Origin: CAZLFA01 sp964558665
Lineage (GTDB): Bacteria > Desulfobacterota > Syntrophia > Syntrophales > PHBD01
Length of the DNA: 13,365 nt
Reading direction: 5' to 3'
Assembly: GCA_964558665.1 (NCBI GenBank)
Contig: CAZLFA010000091.1
Coordinates: 1-13,365, forward strand
A program made the translations under genes and the position numbers. Shown in pieces: positions 1-6,088 of this stretch (within the stretch, counting starts at the first letter, position 1; each line of letters begins with the position of its first letter). The notes beneath the pieces were generated by a model, which worked only from the letters and a program-made list of their open reading frames with translations, was not told where the DNA came from and did no database searches.

Positions 1-71
1 AGAAGTTCCTGCAAGACTTTGTTGCCGCGTGGAATAAAGTCATGAACCTTGACCGTTTCGATATTGCCTGA
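1..71 (+). CDS. katG: Catalase-peroxidase KatG, C-terminal end (partial)
   Basis: The window opens inside a reading frame (frame from base 3) whose last 22 codons end in AAWNKVMNLDRFDIA followed by TGA at 69-71. This matches the conserved C-terminus of catalase-peroxidases, where the typical ending is WxKVMNLDRFDLx. KatG is a haem enzyme that removes hydrogen peroxide by catalase and peroxidase reactions. Only the end of the C-terminal, non-haem domain is visible, so whether the rest of the gene is intact cannot be judged. The recognition rests on a short but very distinctive tail. Confidence 0.88.
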   Translation, partial: KFLQDFVAAWNKVMNLDRFDIA

Positions 72-130
72 TAGCTGAATAAATATATACAGACGACTTC
101 TGTCGAGGCAGCGATAAAAATCAATTAACA

Positions 131-172
131 CCCGGTTCCGGCGGCGGCGTTAAGCCGTACGTTGGAACCGGG
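131..172 (+). terminator. Inverted repeat after katG, possible terminator
   Basis: CCCGGTTCC (131-139) and GGAACCGGG (164-172) are perfect 9-bp arms. Inside the loop a second short stem, CGGC (145-148) with GCCG (154-157), could form. It lies 60 bases after the katG stop, where a terminator is expected. No T-run follows, so it would be an atypical intrinsic terminator or a transcript-stabilising hairpin. Confidence 0.5.
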
Positions 173-383
173 ACATTACTCAATCTCAAATGATTATTAA
201 TGAAATTCAGGAGTGCATTGGGTTGCGGACCTGCAGATTGTTATCTTCTCAAAAGCCTGTATTTCATTTTTTTGTAGTTAATGCTAGAAAATAAATCATA
301 ATCATTGCATTTCCCCATAACTGTCAACATGCAAAAACTTGCTTGACCATATGTTTCAAGTCAGATTTGCGGGTTGGAAGAGG

Positions 384-402
384 CGGCAAGACAGTCCTGC
401 CG
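384..402. promoter_or_regulatory. 19-bp palindrome, candidate operator for flavodoxin gene
   Basis: CGGCAAGACAGTCCTGCCG is symmetric around base 393, with eight of nine base pairs matching (only A389/C397 break it). It is followed at once by TATAAA (403-408) and by the ribosome binding site at 425. This position suits a repressor or activator site controlling the flavodoxin gene. The binding protein is unknown. A role as an RNA hairpin is less likely because the centre leaves almost no loop. Confidence 0.4.
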
Positions 403-435
403 TATAAATTCGGATATTGTTCATAGGAGGGTCAG

Positions 436-924
436 ATGAAAGTATTGGTTGCTTACTATTCAGAAACAGGAAACACTGAAAAGGTTGCACGCGCTATTTA
501 CGAATCTGTGCAGGAAGAAAAAACAATTAAAAAATTTTCGGAGGTGGAAAGCCTGGCCGGATACGATCTGTTATTCATAGGTTTTCCTGTACAATCACAT
601 AGTGTCCCCGTCAAGGCAATGTCTATCTTTGATCTGCTTGCGGCAGGCCAGAAGGTTGCCTTATTTTCTACACACGGATCATTAAGGGGAGGCGAGCTTC
701 CCCGGCAGGCCATTGAGCATGCACTGGCGCTTTCCGGCAAGGCCATGATCCTGGGAACCTTTGGCTGCCGCGGCAGGGTCAGTGAAAATATTGTCGCTGC
801 GCTGATGAAAAAGCCGGAGCATAAAGCCTGGGCGGAAGAAGCACAGAGTGCAGCAAAGCATCCGGATGAGCATGACCTCGAGGATGCCGGAGACTTTGCT
901 AGGCAGATGCTCAGCAAGGCCTGA
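436..924 (+). CDS. Flavodoxin family protein
   Basis: A 162-residue protein beginning MKVLVAYYSETGNT. The loop S9-E10-T11-G12-N13-T14 is the phosphate-binding loop for FMN in flavodoxins, and the hydrophobic strand YDLLFIGFPV (about residues 43-52) and the later VALFSTHGS strand fit the flavodoxin fold. It is a short-chain flavodoxin-like protein, presumably cytosolic and an electron carrier or FMN oxidoreductase subunit. The C-terminal 40 residues are charged and look specific to its subgroup. The ATG start is supported by AGGAGGG at 425-431. A palindrome at 384-402 may be its operator, and katG lies just upstream, so a role in oxidative stress is plausible but inferred. The redox partner cannot be told from sequence. 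Confidence 0.9.
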   Translation: MKVLVAYYSETGNTEKVARAIYESVQEEKTIKKFSEVESLAGYDLLFIGFPVQSHSVPVKAMSIFDLLAAGQKVALFSTHGSLRGGELPRQAIEHALALSGKAMILGTFGCRGRVSENIVAALMKKPEHKAWAEEAQSAAKHPDEHDLEDAGDFARQMLSKA

Positions 925-934
925 AGCAGTTATC

Positions 935-951
935 TTGCATTTGTAATGCAA
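935..951 (+). terminator. Small hairpin after flavodoxin gene
   Basis: TTGCATT (935-941) and AATGCAA (945-951) form a perfect 7-bp stem with a 3-base loop, starting 11 bases after the stop codon. The only T-run (968-973) is 16 bases downstream, so this is at best a weak or atypical terminator. Confidence 0.3.
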
Positions 952-1023
952 TAAGTACAACGGTCGGTTTTTTCATCAACGCAGCAGCACTTCATTGTTA
1001 TAAAATCAATGACCAATTCCGCG

Positions 1024-1037
1024 AGTACGTGTGTACT
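1024..1037. promoter_or_regulatory. Short inverted repeat upstream of the ATPase gene
   Basis: AGTAC (1024-1028) and GTACT (1033-1037) flank GTGT. The repeat lies 30 bases before the ATPase start and just upstream of its ribosome binding site AAGGAG (1056-1061). It may be an operator or a small leader hairpin. With five-base arms it could also be chance. A TATAAA at 999-1004 lies upstream but has no matching -35. Confidence 0.25.
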
Positions 1038-1067
1038 TGAAACAGGTCGTTAAACAAGGAGAATTAA

Positions 1068-3770
1068 ATGGAGCTCATTGTCTGCAAACACTGGCACCAC
1101 TGTCCGGCCGATGAAGTGGCGGTGATGCTTGATGTGAATCCGGCGAAAGGGCTTTCCACTTTTGAGGCCAGGCATCGTCTCGAAAGACTTGGGCCGAATA
1201 TCGTCACTGCCAAAAAAGGAAAGGGGCCTCTCATGAGGTTCCTGCTTCAGTTCCATCAACCTCTCGTCTATATACTGCTTGCGGCAGCATCGGTAACGCT
1301 TATCCTGAAGGAGTGGGTGGATGCATCCGTCATTTTCGGCGTCGTGATTGTTAACGCCATCATAGGTTTTATACAGGAGGAAAAGGCGGAAAGCGCCATC
1401 GAGTCTCTTAAGAAGATGATGAGTACACAGGCGACTGTGCTGCGTGACAGCAGCTGGATTTCCATGGATTCAGTCCATCTCGTGGTCGGCGATATCATCC
1501 GCCTTCAGTCGGGGGACAAGGTGCCGGCAGATGTCCGTATTTTTTCGTGCCGTGATCTGCAGGTCGATGAATCGGCGCTTACCGGCGAGTCGGTCCCTGT
1601 AATAAAGAGCGAGAAAGTCCTTGACCCGCATACGATCCTTGCGGATCGACGGAACATGGCCTACTCCGGCACTCTTGTCACGTACGGACAGGCCCGGGCC
1701 GTCGTTGTCTCCACCGGGGACAAAACTGAAACCGGGCGAATCTCGGAGATGATCGCATCAGCAGACACGCTTTCAACGCCTCTGACCAGGAAGATCGCCT
1801 CCTTCAGCAAAGTTCTGCTGATCGCTATTCTTGTACTGGCAGCCCTTACTTTCGCTGTCGGAATCCTGCGGGGAGAGAGCGCGATAGACATGTTCATGGC
1901 CGCCGTAGCCCTGGCCGTGGGGGCAATTCCGGAGGGACTCCCCGCCGCCCTGACGATTACGCTTGCCATCGGGGTCAGCCGCATGGCGAAAAAAAGGGCA
2001 GTCATCCGCAAGCTGCCGGCCGTGGAAACCTTGGGGAGCACGACGGTAATCTGCTCGGACAAGACAGGGACTCTCACCGAGAACCAGATGACCGTGCGCC
2101 GGATATACGCAGGTGACGCCTTCTACGATGTAACAGGCAGCGGTTACGCTCCGCAAGGGGAGTTTCTCCTCAACGGGACACCCCTTGCCGGGGACCTTCC
2201 GCCTGCACTTGCAGAGACGCTGACAGCCGGTCTTTTGTGCAACGAATCCCGTCTTGTCGAGCAGGACGGCCTCTGGCGGATCGAGGGAGACCCCACCGAG
2301 GGTGCGCTCATATCGGCGGCCGGAAAGGCCGGGATGCAAATCACCAAAACAGCTGCATCACTGCCACGAAATGATGTGCTTCCCTTTGAATCGGAGCGTC
2401 TCTTCATGGCGACGCTGCATGGAACCGGGGACGGCGGGAAAGTCATCTTCATTAAGGGAGCCGTCGAGAAAGTTATGGCCGCTTCCGAATGGCTCCTGGA
2501 CGGAGCCGGGAAGGCCGCTGAAATTGACAGGGATGCAGTTATAACAAATGTGAATGAGATGGCCTCGGAGGGGCTGCGCGTCCTTGCTCTCGCCCGCAAA
2601 GATGCAGACCGCGATCATCTCAGCGTAGACGACTGCCTTTCGGGCCTTACATTTCTGGGTCTGCAGGGCATGATTGACCCGCCTAGGGCTGAGGCGATAA
2701 AAGCCGTGAACACCTGCCGCAAGGCGGGTATCGACGTCAAGATGATCACCGGGGATCATGCCGTCACCGCCACGGAGATTGCCCGCCAGCTCGGTATCGG
2801 CAGGGGAAACGCTAAGGAGGAAAAGCCGGCAACGCTTACCGGCAGACAGCTCGAGGATATGACGGACGAGCAGTTTATCGAGGCCGCGGGGAAAACATCC
2901 GTGTTTGCACGCGTTGCTCCCGAACAGAAACTGCGCCTCGTGGAAGCCCTCCAGTCGCGCCGGCATGTCGTGGCGATGACTGGCGACGGTGTTAACGATG
3001 CTCCGGCCCTGAAGCAGGCCGATATCGGCATAGCAATGGGAATCACAGGCACCGATGTCTCCAAGGAGGCGGCGGACATGGTTTTGACGGATGACAACTT
3101 CGCCAGCATCACAGCAGCCGTCGAGGAAGGACGGAGAATTTTTGATAATCTGGTAAAGTTCATAACATGGACGCTCCCGACGAATGGCGGTGAAGGTCTC
3201 GTCATTCTTGCCGCCATTATGAGCGGCGTCACGCTGCCGATTCTGCCTGTGCAGATACTCTGGATCAACATGACGACTGCCGTCCTTCTGGGGCTCATGC
3301 TCGCCTTTGAACCGGGAGAAACGGATACTATGGACCACCCGCCAAGACACCCCCAGGACCCGATTCTTTCAGGCGTAATAATTGGACGCATTATGCTCGT
3401 GACGGCGCTCATGCTGGCGGCCGTCTTTTCAATTTTCGTATGGCAGAAAAACAGCGGGTATGCCCTGGCAACGGCGAGAACGGTGGCCGTCAATCTCTTT
3501 GTTATGATTGAACTCGCCTATCTGTTTAACTGCCGGTCGCTGACAAGGTCGGCTTTCAGGATAGGTTTTTTTTCCAATCCCTGGGTACTGGTCGGCAGCG
3601 GCGCTATGATAATCCTGCAGTTGATCTATACCTATGCCCCCTTCATGAACGCCGTCTTTCACAGCGCCCCGATTTCATCTCACGATTGGGGGCTGATAAT
3701 CGTCATATCTGTCGCCGTCTACGGCGTGATAGGGGCAGAAAAATGGTTTAGGTTGCATTTCGTCAAGTGA
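1068..3770 (+). CDS. P2-type cation-transporting ATPase
   Basis: A complete 900-residue P-type ATPase of the calcium/sodium/proton (PMR1/SERCA-like) class. In order: N-terminal cation-ATPase domain (about 5-55), M1/M2 (65-81, 84-103), actuator domain with TGES at 172-175, M3/M4 with PEGL at 288-291, phosphorylation motif DKTGTLTEN with aspartyl-phosphate D331, nucleotide-binding KGA at 463-465, hinge TGDGVND at 638-644, then the C-terminal membrane domain (about 690-895). It uses ATP to pump a cation across the inner membrane. Ion-site residues E289 (M4), N706 and E709 (M5), N734 and T737 (M6) match SERCA positions, but the M6 aspartate is alanine (A738). The ion is therefore uncertain. No N-terminal metal-binding CxxC is present, arguing against a Cu/Zn/Cd pump. 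Start supported by AAGGAG, six bases ahead. Confidence 0.93.
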   Translation: MELIVCKHWHHCPADEVAVMLDVNPAKGLSTFEARHRLERLGPNIVTAKKGKGPLMRFLLQFHQPLVYILLAAASVTLILKEWVDASVIFGVVIVNAIIGFIQEEKAESAIESLKKMMSTQATVLRDSSWISMDSVHLVVGDIIRLQSGDKVPADVRIFSCRDLQVDESALTGESVPVIKSEKVLDPHTILADRRNMAYSGTLVTYGQARAVVVSTGDKTETGRISEMIASADTLSTPLTRKIASFSKVLLIAILVLAALTFAVGILRGESAIDMFMAAVALAVGAIPEGLPAALTITLAIGVSRMAKKRAVIRKLPAVETLGSTTVICSDKTGTLTENQMTVRRIYAGDAFYDVTGSGYAPQGEFLLNGTPLAGDLPPALAETLTAGLLCNESRLVEQDGLWRIEGDPTEGALISAAGKAGMQITKTAASLPRNDVLPFESERLFMATLHGTGDGGKVIFIKGAVEKVMAASEWLLDGAGKAAEIDRDAVITNVNEMASEGLRVLALARKDADRDHLSVDDCLSGLTFLGLQGMIDPPRAEAIKAVNTCRKAGIDVKMITGDHAVTATEIARQLGIGRGNAKEEKPATLTGRQLEDMTDEQFIEAAGKTSVFARVAPEQKLRLVEALQSRRHVVAMTGDGVNDAPALKQADIGIAMGITGTDVSKEAADMVLTDDNFASITAAVEEGRRIFDNLVKFITWTLPTNGGEGLVILAAIMSGVTLPILPVQILWINMTTAVLLGLMLAFEPGETDTMDHPPRHPQDPILSGVIIGRIMLVTALMLAAVFSIFVWQKNSGYALATARTVAVNLFVMIELAYLFNCRSLTRSAFRIGFFSNPWVLVGSGAMIILQLIYTYAPFMNAVFHSAPISSHDWGLIIVISVAVYGVIGAEKWFRLHFVK

Positions 3771-3920
3771 ACTACAGGAGAAACTTGGATTCTGTTTTAT
3801 ACTTTCCTTCGACTTCTTTATTTTTCTTCCGCCGGATTTCATCAATGAGCGGACTGCCCTGCTCTTCCCGCGTGTTGGTCAGATAAAGCCATATTTCCTT
3901 CTGTGAATTGCTATCGTTTT

Positions 3921-3934
3921 CCGTTATATTACGG
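3921..3934. promoter_or_regulatory. Possible promoter region of the lipocalin gene
   Basis: CCGT and ACGG flank TATATT (3925-3930), which resembles a -10 box 25 bases before the lipocalin start. No convincing -35 was found, so this is a weak candidate. The rest of the 184-base gap after the ATPase gene shows no terminator. Confidence 0.2.
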
Positions 3935-3954
3935 CATGAACTTGAGATTGTAAA

Positions 3955-4479
3955 GTGAACGGCAAAATGAAGAAGATCTTTATTGCCATGATTATGTTGT
4001 TGGCTGGATGCATGGGAATACCGGAAGGTATAAAGCCGGTTGATAACTTTCAACTCGAGCGGTATCTGGGTAAATGGTACGAAATTGCCAGACTTGATCA
4101 TTCTTTTGAACGAGGTTTGACCCGGATAACAGCAGATTACAGTTTGCGGGATGATGGCGGCGTCAGAGTATTGAACCGCGGTTATTCTATAAAGGAAAAC
4201 ATATGGAAAGAAGCCGAAGGGAAGGCCTATTTCGTTAAAAAATCTGATCAAGGCCACTTGAAAGTATCATTCTTTGGTCCCTTTTACAGTTCGTATATCA
4301 TATTTGAACTTGATCATAAGAATTATCAATATTCACTCGTATGCGGTCCTGACAGATCTTATTTATGGCTTCTGGCCAGAAGCCCCCATATTGAAGCAAA
4401 TGTAAAAGATATCCTCATATCAAAAGCAGCAGCATTGGGTTTTGACACAAGCAAATTGATATTTGTCGATCATCACTGA
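3955..4479 (+). CDS. blc: Outer-membrane lipocalin lipoprotein (Blc family)
   Basis: A 174-residue bacterial lipocalin. The N-terminus is a lipoprotein signal with lipobox LAGC, acylated cysteine C19 (counting from the GTG), followed by Met, so Lol export to the outer membrane is expected. The lipocalin signature GKWYEIARLDHSFERG spans 39-54, with invariant G39-x-W41, and YLWLLARSP near residue 137 matches the second conserved block of Blc proteins. Blc binds fatty acids or lysophospholipids and helps with envelope stress or membrane repair. Start is ambiguous: GTG 3955 has a weak GAG at 3944-3946, and the internal ATG at 3967 would still give a good signal peptide. It follows the ATPase by 184 bases and converges on the minus-strand operon. 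Confidence 0.9.
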   Translation: MNGKMKKIFIAMIMLLAGCMGIPEGIKPVDNFQLERYLGKWYEIARLDHSFERGLTRITADYSLRDDGGVRVLNRGYSIKENIWKEAEGKAYFVKKSDQGHLKVSFFGPFYSSYIIFELDHKNYQYSLVCGPDRSYLWLLARSPHIEANVKDILISKAAALGFDTSKLIFVDHH

Positions 4480-4636
4480 CCGTCCAAATGTTGACCCGCC
4501 CCCGAAACTTTTTACCACATGATAAGTTAGAGTTTTGCCGTTTTATGCTCTTCATTTAGTCCATCATCCAGTGCCGGAGGATATTGATTCCGTGAGCTGT
4601 GCGGCCTGAATGTGATTTTTATCGTGTAACCATATG

Positions 4637-6088
4637 CTATGCCCCTTGTCGTGAGCAGGCTCCTTGTAGCCGGCGGCAAAGGTCTTGAACCGCGTAGTAG
4701 CCGCACAGTCCGTGAACGCCGCCTCCGGGGGGTGTGGAGGAAGAACAGAGGTAAATATTTTTTTTCGATGTTCTGTACGGGTGAAGAGAGACAATGGGCC
4801 TGGTATAGAGCTGACCCAGGTCCTGGATGCCGCCGTTGATGTCTCCTCCCACGTAGTTAGCATTGTACTGTTCCATGGCCGCCGCAGTAAGGGTATGTCT
4901 TGCCAGGATATCTTCCCGGAATCCCGGCGCGTACCTCTCGATCCTGCTTTCAATCAGCTCCGATACATCAGCGGTCGATCCATGGGGAACATGGCAATAC
5001 GCCCATGCCGTATGTTTTCCTGAAGGAGCGCGGGAGGGATCAAAAATGGTCTGTTGGGCAAGAACGATATAAGGAGCAGGCGACACTTTTCCCGCACTTA
5101 CATCGCGGATTGAGGCCGCGATCTCCTCAAAGGAACCGCCCAAATGTATCGTGACGGCCTTCCTGCAGATATCCGCCGCCCAGGGGATCGGTGCCTTGAG
5201 GGCCCAATCCATTTTATAGACGCCCGGTCCGTAACGGAACCGGGAAACCCTTTTGCGGTAAGTATCCGAGAGACCAAGGCCTTCGATCTGGAGCAACTGA
5301 AGGGGTGTTACGTCGAAGAAATAAGATGCAGCCTTCGGTAAATCAGCCATAGAAGCAATGCGTCTATCCGTGACGATCTCTCCGCCGCCGTTGCTGAAGC
5401 AATCCGCCAGAGCGTCTGCCAGTTTCTGGGAACCTCCTCTGATAATGGGCCAGCCCACGGTATGCGCCAGGGTGGCCAGAACGATGCCGAACGCGGCAGT
5501 TGCCGTTTGTTCAAGGGGGATCATGGCGTGGGCGGCCAAACCGGCAAGCAGTGCCCTTGTCCGATCGCTTCTGAAATGACCTTCAACGAGATCTTTGAGG
5601 GAACGCAGGGCGTGGAAGGCAAATCCAGCCATCAGGAAAGGACTTTGCGGAAAGTGGAAAGGTTTCAGGATGTCGGCAAAGAGCTTCTGCTCATGGTCCA
5701 CAAAGGGTTGAAGAAGCCTTTTGTACGCCTTGCCGTCGGCACCCATGGCACCGGCGGTGATCTCCAGGGACCGGTGGAGGAAAAGAGCCGATCCGTCCTC
5801 AAAGGGATGGGCGAGAGGGATCTCCGGTTGTATCCACTCCAGGCCGTATTGCGGCAGATCAAGTTTCCGGAAGAATGGCGACGCCAGAGAAAGGGGCTGG
5901 ACGGTGGAACAGACGTCATGAATGAAACCGGGGAGCGTAAGCGCTGCGGAACGGACGCCGCCGCCAATGGTCTTTGCCGCCTCCATAAGCAGGACGGCAT
6001 CGAATTGGCGGCCAAGGGCAATCGCCGCCGCCAGACCGTTCGGCCCTGCACCCACAATAACGGCATCGTAATCAGTTCTCTTTGGCAT
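4637..6088 (-). CDS. Phytoene-desaturase-like FAD-dependent oxidoreductase
   Basis: A 483-residue flavoprotein of the phytoene dehydrogenase/PYROXD2-like NAD(P)/FAD oxidoreductase family. The N-terminal Rossmann motif VGAGPNG (12-18) and E36 bind the ADP part of FAD, GGG(V)RS follows at 42-47, and the C-terminal flavin motif TPPGGGVHGL lies at 452-461, so both ends are intact. Length is near the family norm. Relatives desaturate or isomerise isoprenoids or act on unknown lipids. No other carotenoid gene is in the window, so the substrate is unknown. The start overlaps the stop of the upstream gene by 17 nt, and GGAGG (6105-6109) is too far for a usual ribosome binding site, which implies translation coupled to the gene before it. 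Cytosolic or membrane-attached; no signal peptide. Confidence 0.85.
   Translation of the reverse strand: MPKRTDYDAVIVGAGPNGLAAAIALGRQFDAVLLMEAAKTIGGGVRSAALTLPGFIHDVCSTVQPLSLASPFFRKLDLPQYGLEWIQPEIPLAHPFEDGSALFLHRSLEITAGAMGADGKAYKRLLQPFVDHEQKLFADILKPFHFPQSPFLMAGFAFHALRSLKDLVEGHFRSDRTRALLAGLAAHAMIPLEQTATAAFGIVLATLAHTVGWPIIRGGSQKLADALADCFSNGGGEIVTDRRIASMADLPKAASYFFDVTPLQLLQIEGLGLSDTYRKRVSRFRYGPGVYKMDWALKAPIPWAADICRKAVTIHLGGSFEEIAASIRDVSAGKVSPAPYIVLAQQTIFDPSRAPSGKHTAWAYCHVPHGSTADVSELIESRIERYAPGFREDILARHTLTAAAMEQYNANYVGGDINGGIQDLGQLYTRPIVSLHPYRTSKKNIYLCSSSTPPGGGVHGLCGYYAVQDLCRRLQGACSRQGA

Larger units (their letters stand above)
72..435. other. katG-flavodoxin intergenic spacer
   Basis: This 364-base spacer has no convincing reading frame. 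It holds the inverted repeat at 131-172, an AT-rich stretch around 255-310, and the palindrome at 384-402 just ahead of the flavodoxin gene. TTGACC at 343-348 resembles a -35 box but has no good -10 at the right distance. TATAAA at 403-408 resembles a -10 but lacks a partner -35 at 16-18 bases, so the promoter could not be fixed. Confidence 0.5.

Noticed and set aside
296..310. Fur- or PerR-like box between katG and the flavodoxin gene
   Set aside because: Only about 9 of 14 defined consensus bases match, in an AT-rich stretch, and it is over 120 bases from the gene start.
2358..3350. Long minus-strand open frame (330 codons) inside the ATPase gene
   Set aside because: It is a shadow of a well-conserved P-type ATPase on the other strand and has no recognisable domain.
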